A DNA stretch of 64,000 bases from Zopfochytrium polystomum (lineage: Eukaryota; Chytridiomycota; Chytridiomycetes; Chytridiales; Chytridiaceae): NCBI GenBank assembly GCA_025765615.1, contig JAIVFJ010000039.1, forward strand, positions 334,600-398,599, in the 5' to 3' direction. Within the stretch, counting starts at the first letter, position 1; each line of letters starts with the position of its first letter. The notes beneath the pieces are model-generated. The model was not told the DNA's origin. It worked only from the letters and a program-made list of their open reading frames with translations, and searched no databases. A program made the translations under genes and the position numbers. Positions 1 to 11,126 of the stretch are shown one piece after another.

Positions 1-176
1 TGCGCGCGCACAGTAAAACTTTCCCCGTCATGCTTGGACGCACGCGTCCTCCGTGCAATTAGTACAGTGGCCTATCATTCGCCGTGGGAGTAGCGGGTGG
101 GAAATGGAAATGAAATTCATATGAGTGTGTTTAGTCTCGAACGACAACTTTCAAAGGGGGGCGCCAGCAGCAGCAG

Positions 177-213
<37 letters not shown>

Positions 214-594
214 ACAGAGAAAGAGAGAGTGGCAAGACTAGTTGAGGAGTTCGGACAAAGAGACGTTGGAACAGAAAGCGAAAGAAGGGTAGTAGGTATA
301 GAAGCCTGATGGGGGGGAAGAAGGGAGAAAAGGGAGAAGGAAAACAAAAAAGAGGAGAGGCTTTGAAACAACAACAACCATAGCTGGGGACTTTTCTTAC
401 TCTTCGTTTGAGAGTGTGAAGAAAAGCAAAAAGAACGGTGGAAGATTACGGATCTGCTTACTATGCCGAATACGAGGAGCGGGACAGGAGGTGAGGTGAG
501 ATGCCACTACACAAGGGAAACGAAAAGCAAGACGAAACGAAGAAGTCCGAATTACGCCCCTCCTCAGTACCTAAAAAAAGAAGGAAGGAAACGA
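1..594. other. Gene-free, low-complexity flank
   Basis: I see no convincing gene here. The stretch holds an AGC triplet run that passes directly into an uninterrupted run of about 29 A (181-209), then purine-rich DNA. It lies beyond the 3' end of the minus-strand PH-domain gene and probably includes its 3' untranslated region. The reading frames that cross it are low-complexity Lys/Ser or Phe/Leu translations of the A run. Confidence 0.5.
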
Positions 595-3500
595 TCACGT
601 CCGCCTGGCGCCACCTCGCACCATAAACACCTTTTCGCGGGGCTTCTCGGACGACCGTGCCCGTACTGACACGCTGTCGTCCGGAAGCACCGAACCGGGC
701 CCACCCATCATCATCCCGCCCTCCCCGCTCCCGTTCTCCTTGCGCTGCATCGGCGCGACGGACCCCGCCGCCGCCGCAGCAGCCTCGGGCGCCACCGCGT
801 TCGTCACCTTGACCAGCCGGTTGACGTCCGGCTTCGAGTTGTACGACGCCCCGCCTCGCACCATAAACACGTTCGCCTTCTTGGGCGGCGCTGGCTTGGG
901 CTCCGGCGCGCGCGAAAGCACGACAACTTTGACCTGACCGCCGTCGTGGCCCGCCGGCACCGTCGCGATCCCGATCGCAGGCGCACCTCCGCCGCCGCTA
1001 ACGCCTCCGCTGCCGGGACCGCCGCTGCCGGTGCCGCCGCTTCCCGAGAAGCCAGACTCGTCCACCTCGACGGCGCCGCTGCGCTGCTGCGCGCCGCCCG
1101 GTCGGAACGGGTCTGCGCCGTCGTCCGAGTCGCCCGACCGGCCGACATTGTTCCGCGCCCGCGGCACGGGCTGCCGCCGCCCCGACCGCACCAAGTACAC
1201 GTACTGGCTCTGTCCCTGCGCACCGCTACCACCGACGCCGCCGCCGCCGGCAGAGTCCATGGTACCCGGCTGGAACGTTTTGATATTAAAGACCTTGCGG
1301 ATGTCGAACCCGGTGTGCGCCGGCGCCGTCCGCGACCCGCCCGACGGCCCGCTGTCCGACGACGCGTCCGACTTGGCCGCGTACACGCCTCCCGCCGCGG
1401 TGTGCCCCCCGCCGCCGCCTCCCACGGCCCCAACGCCAACCCCGCTGCCCCCGCCGCCGCCGCTGCCCCCGCCCCCGCTCTGCAGGGACGAGTCGCTCAG
1501 CCGCCGAGTGAGCCGCGCGCCGCTGCCCGCGGCGTCGTTGTAGATTGCAGCCTGGTACTGGTTCTGCGGGGGATGCTGGAGGAACGGGTAGTTTTGCGGA
1601 GGCGGGGCGTACATGAAGGGCAAGGGCGCGCGCTGCGCGGCCGGGTTGCGCGAGGGGTGAGGGCTGGCAACGGTGCCGTCGGTCGTGGACGCGACGGTGG
1701 GGGCGGGGGAGAAGGAGCGCAGTCTCTCGCGGCCGGGGACGTACCCAAGCGCGGAAGAGGGGTGAGGAGCGGCAGACTGCGGCCCGGACGACGACACGCC
1801 GGACGCCGAGGACGAGGCCGCGATGGTACCGGCTCTACCGACTCGCAGCAGTGCGCTCTGCGCTTGTGCCATCTGGATGGAAGCTTGGATGATCGCGATC
1901 CACGCCTCGGCCTCGTCCTCCGACGTCGCACGCAGCACCCACGGTTTGAACGCTGGCTTGCCGCCGACAACGGGCGTATCGCTGTTAATGCTGACGACAA
2001 ACATGCCCGCACCCTGTGTTGGCGACAGACGCCTGCGCCTTGCCGCCGCCACTGGTGTCGACGAGCTGGATGGACTCGGTGGGCCGGTCGTCCGCACCAC
2101 GCTCCCCTTCAAAGAGATACAAGGTAGCTCCGCCCACGACAAAGTAGCTTGGTGACCAGACGGCAGGCTGGCCCTTGCCGCTTGAGGCGAGACGCTCGAT
2201 GTCGCCAAAGTAATTGCCGGGGGTGGTTGTGAGGTATCCAAAAGTGTCGGGCAGCACCGAAGAGGATGTGGTAGTGGACATGGAGGTGCTGCCCTCAATG
2301 GAGGAGGGTGGCGGAGGTGGTAGAGCGGGTGCCGGATTGGCCACCAAAGGGTCCGGCACGGAGGGCGCCGGCGCATGTGCGGCAGCTGCTGGCGATGTCG
2401 TCGTAGGTTCGGGCGCAGGGGTTGCGGGGGTAGCGGCGGATGATGCAGCTGCAACTGCGGTGGAACCGGCGGTGGTGGACGGTGCTGCAGCTGGAAAGCT
2501 GCGCGCAGAGGCGGCAGGGGAGGCGGATGGAGCGCGGTCGGAGGGGCGGAGAGGCGACGGAGGGGTTGCCGCCCCGGCGGCACGAGGGGATGGTGGCAAC
2601 GGGGGAGCGGGTGACGGGGCGGCAGCTGCGGACTGCATTCCGCCGATCATCGATTCGAGGTCGTCGAGAAGGGCATCGAGGTCTTTGTTGGCGCGTGTAT
2701 CTGGTTTTGTACAAGGAGTGGTGTTGGTTACGAACGGAGACACGCTTGAAGACAAAACCAAAAAAGAGAAGACAAACAAGACAAGCATAGCTCAAAAGGA
2801 AAACCCACCACCACCCCCCGCGCCAGTGCCGATTCCGCCCGTGCCGCCGTGGCCTGATACGACCACGGGTGGCGGCGGCATCCACTGCCGCTGCAGGCTG
2901 CAGCTGCTGTTGCTGATGTTGCTGCATGAGCAGGTGCTGCGGCTGCATCAGCGACGACTGACGACGACGACGGCGGCCCGCTAATCGACCCCGCCCGCCG
3001 CGTCCGCAGCGGCGACGGGAAGCCGCCTGTGCCCGCCGACATGGGCGCCGAGGATACAGCCGAGCCCCCCGCCGAGCCAGATGTTAAGTGGCCCGGCGCC
3101 GCCTCGTCCGCAATCGCCGGCGGCGACCGCCACTCGGCCTCCTTCTGGATGCCCGTCTCCACAAGGTTGAGCAGCGTCTTGCGGAGGTCCATTAGGCTCG
3201 TCTCCACCGTCAGCGCACCCGGCGCTTGCCCAGCGGCGGCGGCGGCGGGAGCGCCCATGCCGTTCACGTGATGGTATTGATGCTGCCGGTAGTGCTGATC
3301 CGCGGGAGGAGAAGGGTAGCCTTGAGAAGGTCCGTTCGCACTGGCTGCAGCCGTCGACCAGCCATTTGCAGTGTGCTGTTGCGATTGTTGTTGCATGTTT
3401 TGGTAGTGGTGCTGGTGGTACGGGTAACGCTGCTGGTGTTGCTGCTGCTGCTGTTGGAATCCGTTTTGGTATCCCCTGTTTGAGTAGGGAGCGGGAGCGA

Positions 3501-3936
3501 CCTGCGACGCAGAGCGGGAGAGCTGCGTGTATTGGTAGTGTCCGGGGGACGAGTATGCGCCGGAACCCGTGCTGCTCGAGTTACCGCCATACGATGACGG
3601 AGAGGATGGGAAAGGCATGGCCGCGGGAGACGCGTAATGGGCATAGCTGTGGTTGCTGGGTGGCGTGTGTCCTGTTGGAAGTTTTGGCTGCGGCAAGCCA
3701 TTCTGGTAGGAGTGCTGCTGATGGTGGATTTGAATGGGGGCAGAACCAGGTGTTGTTGAGGCGTACATGGGTGTGAGAAACGAATCAACACCCCGGATGA
3801 ATTCGTGCGTGCTGCTCAGAATCCGTTTGAGTCGAATCAGCCACGGGGCTTCCTTCTCAAGTGATCGCCACGGGACGGTCCGGTTGATAGCGCCGACGTC
3901 GAAAGGGGAGAGACCGCCCGTCGACGATGAGTCCAC
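595..3936 (-). CDS. PH-domain protein with Gln/Ser/Gly-rich regions
   Basis: A pleckstrin-homology domain is readable at about 2245-1870: it starts near GYLTTTPGNYFGD, includes SYFVVGGATLYLFEGE, and ends in the C-terminal helix EDEAEAWIAIIQASI with its conserved Trp. PH domains bind phosphoinositides or protein partners at membranes; the ligand here cannot be told. Upstream of it are a Gln/His/Tyr-rich region and an acidic helix DLDALLDDLESMIGGM that resembles LD motifs. Downstream is a Gly/Ser-rich tail in which VFMVRGGA occurs twice, the second time at the C-terminus. An intron of about 100 nt (roughly 2710-2815) joins the N-terminal exon to the LD-like exon. The PH domain is split by one extra nucleotide in a CCC (plus strand) near 2012. 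The first conserved-looking segment (FDVGAINRTVPWRSLEKE) begins near 3900 without an in-frame ATG, so a further 5' exon is likely and the start is uncertain. No gene name can be assigned. Confidence 0.65.
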
Positions 3937-5397
3937 GAATTCGAAAGCAAAGAGCGAAGCTGCGGGAGCGTGAGTTGCGTGGAGTTGGCAGCGGCAGCAG
4001 CAGCACTAGCAGCAGCAGCTGAAGGTTGCCGTTCGGGCGGGAGCGGGGGTTCGGGCTGTTCTGGATTCTCACGTCGGGGGCTTGCTCTTCTGGTTGCCCG
4101 GCTGAAGCCTGAACAGACTGACTGACTGACTGACTGACGGAGGTTAGCTTGCCCCCGGTGCTTGCTTGGTTGGTTGGCACTGACGCAAACGACAACCAAC
4201 TTTTTCTTCGATAAAAGAACACTCGCTCGCGCTCGACATACCTCTCTCTCTCTCCGTCTCCATCTCTCTGTCTCTCTCTCTGTCTCTGTCTCTGTCTCTG
4301 GTCCCGTTTTACGCTCAACGTGCATAATTCATGCGGCACACTTCTCTGCGACAGCCCCACACGATGCTAAAATGATTAGGGCTTGTTGAGGGCAACCCGC
4401 AATCCCCGCGTCGCGCGTTCCCATTGGCCCGATAAACTGCTTGTCGCGATAAGAAGATAACAATATAGAAGACAAAGCTGGCCGCGATCCAAAACAAGAC
4501 ACTGCGCCCCGACTGATCGAGAGACAAAACAAGGGAACAAGCAAGGTAATAGTAATATGTAGGGACTCTTAAATGTATTTTTCTTTCTTCCTTTTTCTTG
4601 TTGGTCTCCTTTCCAGGCAAGCACTCAAATTAATAAATACAATATCAAATACTAGACAGACTGGACCCAGACCGAAACCCCCAGCCGCCTGTCACTCGAT
4701 GTGCGATCGCCTAAGGAGTTGGAAATCTTGCTCGCGGAGTCGCTGGTCCATGAACCTCGCTTCGCTGATCGCTTCTTCCTCCCAGCGTTCTGCTCAAATC
4801 GTCTCTCGCTGATCACGGTTATCAGGAGAATTCCCAGACGGGCGCTTTTTTTAATTCGATGCCCTGTTGCAGCTCTTCGGAAGATTCCCAATATTATGAA
4901 TGAGCCAGGAAGGAAGAACGACGCGTGCGAGCAAGTGGCAAAGGGTCGCACACACACGAATGGACTGTTCGTTGTCGTATTCGCGAGCCTCTTCCTTTGT
5001 TTCTTCAGTGGATAACACTTGCGGCGGTCAATTCTGGGTAGTCCCGCGTGGCATGCCTGATCGAGAATACAGCCGAGAATGCAGGAAATACATGGTCGGC
5101 GGGGGGGCAAGTTGCCTCGATCTCCTTGATGGCTTAAACTGGTCCTGGATTGTTCGCATTGGGATGGCATGTGGAGGAGCAGGATCGAAATGGTCTGTCC
5201 GAATCCAGTTCCCAAACCGTCCAACGGATGGCACTCGTGGGAAGTTCAGCGGTGAGGAGGGAGCAGATGCGTGCGACGATCCAAGAAGTTCTGCGATGGG
5301 GCGAGGAATGAAGCCTTCGCGGTTGTATGCAAAGTTGACGTGTTTTTTCCCGTTTTTCTTTTATTGCTTGGATTGGCAGGAGCCACAGAAACGGCGG
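3937..5397. promoter_or_regulatory. Divergent intergenic region between PH gene and bre1
   Basis: The two genes diverge here, so both promoters should lie in this 1.4 kb. Visible features are an ACTG tandem repeat (about 4115-4137), a CT-rich tract (about 4240-4310), and no convincing open reading frame. Pyrimidine-rich tracts are common upstream of fungal genes. I could not place a TATA box or transcription start with confidence. Unrecognised 5' exons of either gene could also lie here. Confidence 0.35.
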
Positions 5398-8300
5398 ATG
5401 AAACGATCGCCCACCGAGGATGGCCCCTCAGGCGGTGGACCGCCGCCAAAGCGCCCTCACCTGGACTCGGCTGCCACCGTGGCGGAGGACGACGACAGCT
5501 CATCGTCCGCCGATCCAGCGAGCAAAATCGAGGACGGCGATGTGAGTGAGCTTTCCTTTGGGCTTTGATGGGCCGTATAGGAATTAATAACCGCCGCCGC
5601 TAGGACCCCACGATCCAGTTCCAGCGTCAGGCGATCTGGCGCCGGATGCAAGAGTACAAGCGTCTCACCGAGCGTGCAAATGACCGGATCGCGAATCTGT
5701 CGCGCCGCCAGACAGCGAGCGATGAGAGCGTAGCATCCCTATATCGAGCGTTTCGTATTGTGAGTGGTCGAAAAGCACCGGTCTCAGGGTCGCTGACGGT
5801 TCTCCTCCTAGATCGCAGATGACCTTGCACTTCTATCCGCAGATTCTGCAAAAAACGTACCATCAACTGGTAACTTAGAAGTCCCCACTTTTTTCGTCTG
5901 GTTGCATGACCAAACTGATCTTGGGCTCCGAGTAGATCGCGCTTCGTCCGTGATCCTCAGCGTCTTAAGATCCCCTGCGCCACCCGAGGATGCACGCCTC
6001 CAAGAACTGACATCGTCAATAAAGACATCGCTCGCCTCGCTGACGAACAACGGTACGCGTTCTGACGATGCAAGGATGGCAGCGATCCAGGCGAGGAGCC
6101 TCGAACTCTCTAATAAGGCAGGGCGCGCTCGGATCAGATGCGAACACACATCGCTAATCAAACAAATACCCCACAGATCGCCAGCCTCGAAGCCACCCTG
6201 GCCGTGCACCAGCGCGACCTTGCAGACGCCAAAACTCAGCTCGAGGAGGAGTGTTTGCAGCGGCAAGCGGCGGAGCGGAAGATTGATCGTCTGAAGATGT
6301 CGGGCGGAGGTGCGGTTGCAACCGTGAACACTCCAATGGCGGGTGCCGCCGACGACAAGAGCGCAGGAGGGGTAGCACTGGTCGGTTCGAACGAGTCAGT
6401 GGAGGCAGCGATGGTGGCAGAGCGGCGTTTGAAGGAGATCGAAGCGTTGAAGAACGAAAGGATCGAACTGCTTCAGGCGCTGGATGCGATGCGGATTCAG
6501 GTTGGTGGTCGGGGTAACCCGCGACTCGATCGTCATTTCTGAAAAGCTGTCAAGGCAGCTACAACACTGCAGGATGACAAAATACGGGAATCGTCGCTTT
6601 TCAAGAATGTCGAGGCCGAGTTGGAGTACCATCGCACGGAGAACCAGTTGCTAAAGAATCGGCTCGACAAAGTTTTTGTCGAGTTCGAGGAGATGCAGGC
6701 AGATCGCCGCAAGTTTGTTGAACAGCTCGAGGTCTTTGATTGATCGACGCCCGTCACTCGTGCCCTAACATCTTTTTCAGGCAGAAGAAGTTGGTCGCCG
6801 TAAAGTTCTCGAAGCAGAGATCAAGAAGCTGAGCGACGACTTGACCCGTGTTCGCGGAAATCGGGACAGCCTTCAGCACACTTTGGATTTGCGCAGCTCG
6901 AAAGATGAGGCTGAAATTGTTCAGAACGAGCAGATTCGTATGATTGCCAATACCCGCAAGGTAGGAAGGCATGTTCCTCGACGTGCATTGTGAAGCAAAA
7001 TTGCAAAATCGCAGGATCGCATTACTTCCCTGGAAAACAAAATCGAGCGCTTGAAGCTGAAAGCCGCTGCGGAAATGGCAGACACGTTTTTGCTCGAGTT
7101 CTTCAACGAGAAGCCAGACGGTAACCCACTCGAACACTTGCGAGACAAAGTCAAGTGCGACACTCAAATTGTTTTCTACGTGGGTTGTTTAACCTCGGCT
7201 CCAATAGGCAATTGGAACACGAAAATTCCGAACTGACCGCTGCACTGAAATCCTTCCAAAATTTGGACGCCGATTCGAGGGACAAGCAAACGGTGGAGTC
7301 TTGAAAGTAATGCTGACCTTGCCCAACTTATGCCTTGAAAAACAGCTCCTCGTCCGTGAGGCGGAGCTCTTCCCGCAAAATCGAACAGCTCGAAGCCAAG
7401 CTCAAGCTTGTTGACGAAGATGGGAGCCTCACGACTCTCCGCAGTCGCGTGAAGGAATTGGAGGTGAAAATGGAGTACTTCCAAAAGGTAACTTTTTCTA
7501 GTTCTCTTTGGTGGAAATGGCGGGCTCTGAAAAATTCGTTGGGCAGACCGAAGCTCGTCTCGTCGGGGAGATTGACGCCATTGGCGAAGCGTGGGCGCAA
7601 TTGGAACAGCAGAGCTTGCGGAAAGTGTTGAACCTCACCGAGAAGGAGGACCACATTTTGCGGCTGTTGGCAGAGGTTTGTGTTTTTCTCGTTTTTTCTT
7701 CGGTATTCTTTTTGGGAGGTGGAAGTTTCACCACAAGATGCACTGAAGTTGACGAAATCGTCAGAAAACAAAATACGAGCAAAAACTGAGCATACTCGGG
7801 AAACAAGGTGCAACAGCGAACAACATGATCATCGCGCTGAAGCGGCAGTCCGAGAAGCAGCTGGAGCAGATCCGGCGGCTGGAGGAGCGCGACCGCATCG
7901 TTCACCAGCAGCTGGTGAGATCTCGCCCCCTCGTCCCTTTCCTTTTTTTGTTTTTCACCCTATTTGCTAAAGCATGCAAAACACCCCCGCCTGCCGTTTC
8001 CCGTCCTCGCCTCCGCAGCAAACGGTGGAGAAGGAAATGTCGACAAAATCCATCGCCGCCGACCTGCACCGTCGCAAAGTCACGGAGCTGACCCAAAAGA
8101 TCTCGGAGCAGACCGAACGCTACGACAAGCTGCTGCTTCGGTTTAACGAGGTACGCGCCCCACCAAAAATACCTGATCAGCCGCCGCCCGCCCTCATGTT
8201 TTTGCCGCTATGCTGTTTATTTCCCCCTTACTGAACACAAATTTTTGAAACCACCACCAAGACGGAGCGCGCGCTAAAGGACAAGACGCGCCAGCTTGTG

Positions 8301-8782
8301 GAAGAGGCGGACGCGCGGCGCCGCACGGCCGAGTCGCTGGAGGTCACCCGGCGGCGGCTGGAGGTTGCTGCGAGCCGGGCCGAGGCGTCGGGCGGGCCAG
8401 ACGCGGCGCTGCAAAAGGAGCTGGAGGACTACAAGGTGGGAGCTTTGTTGGTGCATATTTTCGTTGGTGCTTTCCCCTTTCAATTTTTTCGTTGTAGCTC
8501 ATTGCAATTGTTTTCGGCGCAAAAGCTCCTCTTGAAATGCTCAAGCTGCACCTCGCGGTTCAAGAGCCACGTTCTTTTGCGCTGCATGCACACGTTTTGG
8601 TAAGTGTCATCGCTCGTCGTAATCCCCTTCCCGACAAAGAAAACGTTAGAAGGAAACAAATTTTTTTACTTCCTTTTCCCAGCAAGGAATGCCTGGACGA
8701 CTTGGTCAGCACGAGGCAGCGCAAGTGTCCCAAATGCGGCCTGGGATTCAGCAAGGAGGAGATCAAGGAGGTGTATCTGTAA
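5398..8782 (+). CDS. bre1: Bre1-type E3 ubiquitin ligase (histone H2B)
   Basis: Bre1 (RNF20/40 family) ubiquitinates histone H2B with the Rad6 E2, an event linked to transcription and H3 methylation. The gene reads as about 14-15 short exons. The start is the ATG at 5398 (MKRSPTEDG), followed by a basic/acidic N-terminus and long coiled-coil exons such as RESSLFKNVEAELEYHR and KYEQKLSILGKQGATANN. The C-terminal C3HC4 RING is complete: KCSSC, then RCMHTFC, KEC and KCPKC, ending EEIKEVYL, as in other Bre1 proteins. The third RING cysteine pair begins with a Cys codon split by the last intron (8600-8692, TG|C). Clear introns include 5542-5603 and 5760-5811. In the exon beginning near 7345 the frame changes by one nucleotide at a CCC (7372-7374); the segments LLVREAELF and KIEQLEAKLKL on either side both look native. 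The gene is convergent with nap1. Confidence 0.9.
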
Positions 8783-9187
8783 TAAATGAAAAGGGGATGT
8801 TTTTGCGACGGGGGCGCATTGCTGGGATTGTCCGAAGCGAGAAGCACGCGGTCTCGAAAGGACTCGATGTTATTGATGTGGGAGGGGGGGGGTGGGAACA
8901 ACGCACCGTCAGCAGACTACGTATACTCGGACACAGAAAGAAAGAAAGAGAGCGAAAGCAACAGGAACGAAAGAAAAAGAGTGGGGGCATAAATGCAACA
9001 ACAGGAACAAGACCGGGGCGCAGTCGTGAATATAGAAAGGCGTCAAAGAGGGGAACAAAAGAAGCCAACCCAGAAAGCAGCGACTGATATTAGAAACAAA
9101 AAAAGAGCGGTGGTGAGCGGTGTTACGAAAACACCCAGCCCGGTGGTGACGGGAAAAGAAACATCCAACGAGTGAAAGGACACAAGT
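8783..9187. other. Convergent intergenic spacer, bre1/nap1
   Basis: About 400 bases lie between the stop codons of two converging genes. They contain a G run (8882-8891) and purine-rich stretches, and no open frame worth calling. Presumably they hold the two 3' untranslated regions and polyadenylation sites. Confidence 0.4.
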
Positions 9188-10538
9188 TCACTGCTGTTTG
9201 CACTCCTGCGGCTTCTCGCCGCCCTCGCCCTCGACCTCGTCGTCGTCCTCGCCCTCCTCATCGTCAAGCTCTCCCTCATCCCCTTCATCGTCCTCGTCAT
9301 CGAAATCCTCGCCCTCGAGCGCATCGCCCGTAAACCAGTGCACAGCGTTCGGGATGATCTTCTCCTTGATGAGGTCGCCGATCTCGTAGTCCATCTCGAG
9401 CTTCTCGTCGAGGTCGTCGTCGACCTCCTCCTCCTCGTTCGCGGGCGGCTTGGGTGGGCTGAAAAAGTTGAAAAACGTCTCGGCGGGGACGACCTTCTTG
9501 ACGGTGCGGGTCTTGTTGGACGCCTTGTGGCGCTGCTTCTTGATCTCGATCGTCACCGAGAGGTCCTTGCCCTCCTTCCAGTCGATCTTGGTACCCTCGG
9601 CGTGGTCGTACATGATGTCGCCCGTGGCCGAGACCGGCCCATTCTCCAAAAAGTACGACTTTTCCAGCGTCGTGTTGGAAAAGTAGTCGTTCTCCTTGAA
9701 CGTGAACACGAGCTTGAAGCCCGGGTTGCCTTCGAGGTACGAGTAGGTGATGTTAGTGAGCGATTTGAGGGCGTCTTCGTCGCGGTCGTGGATCTGCGAC
9801 GCGATCATGGGGTGGTTTTGCAGCGCCGTGAGCCAGAAGCCCGGGATGCCCTTGACTGGTTCGGACGACGCTGGGGCCGCCTCTTCCTCCTCCTCGCCCT
9901 CCACCTTTTCGCGATGGGCTTCTTCGTCGGAAGGCTCAACGTTTCCTACGACGATCTCGCTTCGCTGTTTTGTGTTTTTTTGTAACAAAATTTTGTATGG
10001 CAGGTGCGGGGGAAGAAGGGGATGCGTTTGCATGAGAACCCACGAAGGAGAGCGAAAACCGAACATGCAAGATCGGACTGTCACCTTTTCGAACAGTGGC
10101 TGGTATTGGGTAAGGTACTTCTTCTCCAGGGCGATGACTTCCTCACGGAACTTTGCGACGATGGCATCGTGCTTGTCCTGGAGGTTGAGGAGTGCGTTGA
10201 CACGCTTCTTGACTTCGGCCGACAAGACTGGTAATGGCCCAACCATCGAATTAGCATGCAGAATGAGAAACGCAAAGCAATCATGACCCACAGATACTGA
10301 CCGGTGATTTCCTGGATTTCTGACTGTAGTCACGAAGAGAGTGGGAATATTGGAAAGGAACGGGTACATTCAGTAAGCCGACGGAGAAGGGGTTGACCGA
10401 CGGCGCGATTCCAGGAGATGGAATGGAGATGTGGTCAACCGGTCCAGAGAGCTGAGGGGGGGGGGGGGGCCGGACGGTTCTGCGCATCGGTGCGAGCTCG
10501 CATGCTACGCAGTCCCCATTAACCCCGCTCTCATTCAT
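9188..10538 (-). CDS. nap1: Nucleosome assembly protein 1 (Nap1)
   Basis: Nap1 is a histone H2A-H2B chaperone that shuttles between cytoplasm and nucleus. The last exon (9964-9188) holds most of the NAP fold: IPGFWLTALQNHPMIASQI, then LVFTFKENDYFSN, the stretch FFNFFSPPKPPANEEEE, and YEIGDLIKEKIIPNAVHWFT, all characteristic of the family. It ends in the expected very acidic tail. An upstream exon (about 10227-10085) encodes the dimerisation helix (EVKKRVNALLNLQDKHDAIV), preceded by a tiny exon SEIQEITG and a first exon ending in PSVNPFSVGLLN. The ATG at 10538 is the best start but a later Met is possible. The first exon contains a run of 14 G on the plus strand around 10447-10460 (a poly-Pro segment), which may be mis-sized. 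The gene is divergent from the Crinkler/RHS-like gene downstream. Confidence 0.9.
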
Positions 10539-11126
10539 CTGCTATCAGTCTTGTTCATCTCTCGTCCACTCATACACAAGGAGGTTGCGGGCGTAGCCCT
10601 TGCGAGTTCCTCACCATGTTTGGCTGTTTGAAGAATTTTTGTTTTCTTTCTTTCTTTCTTTCTTTCTTTGTTTTCTTTCTTTCTTTCCTTCCCTTCCAGT
10701 CTTCTTTCTTTCTTCATCCCACGCAAGTGCCCGACTTTGTACTCCCCGCCGTTTTTCTACGTTCCGTTGATGCTGGGCTCATTTCTGTTGCGTGGGGCCC
10801 TTTATGCGTGACTGAGGCTTATCAGCTGAGCAAAGGGGAAGGAGTGATCATACCAAGTGAGCCTGTGAGAGTGAGAGAGGAACAAAGTAAGATTTAGAGC
10901 TCCCAGACAAGGACCGCTTTCGAGATTGGCGTGGCCTCCGGCAGCATGGTTTGTAGAGGATGTTCGGCGGTATAAATGACGGCAATCACAAAGACGGCGA
11001 GATCAAACTTTTGCAGGTGACGGCTATCAGCAGACCCGTATTTTGTACAAACGCTTTGCGGTGTAAGAGCGAAGGAGGCGGAGAAAGGCAGTGGAAGAGA
11101 AAACGTAAACAAAAAATGAGACAACC
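10539..11126. promoter_or_regulatory. Divergent spacer nap1 / Crinkler-like gene
   Basis: This interval lies between the nap1 start and the start of the NTPase-nuclease gene. It contains a CTTT/TTTC microsatellite (about 10637-10700) and a segment at 10915-11035 that resembles another segment at 16755-16885 in the same orientation (see that entry). No independent gene is convincing. Promoters of both flanking genes should lie here. Confidence 0.35.
10894..11045 (-). other. Unrecognised segment, copy A (resembles 16755-16885)
   Basis: On the minus strand this segment reads KFDLAVFVIAVIYTAEHP, then LQTMLPEATPISK, and ends at a stop. A second segment near 16755-16885 reads TFVFVITVICTAAERSP and QIPLEETEIS. 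The DNA also matches patchily in the same orientation (for example plus-strand gttcggcgg followed by aaatgacgg). Conservation at the protein level suggests an exon of a duplicated gene with a short hydrophobic stretch, but I do not recognise the family. It could also be a relic. Confidence 0.3.

Noticed and set aside
804..2127. Long open frames on both strands overlapping the PH gene
   Set aside because: The region is very GC-rich and codes for Ser/Gly/Ala/Pro-rich sequence, so stop codons are rare in every frame. Only the frame carrying the PH domain and repeated VFMVRGGA motif shows protein-like conservation.
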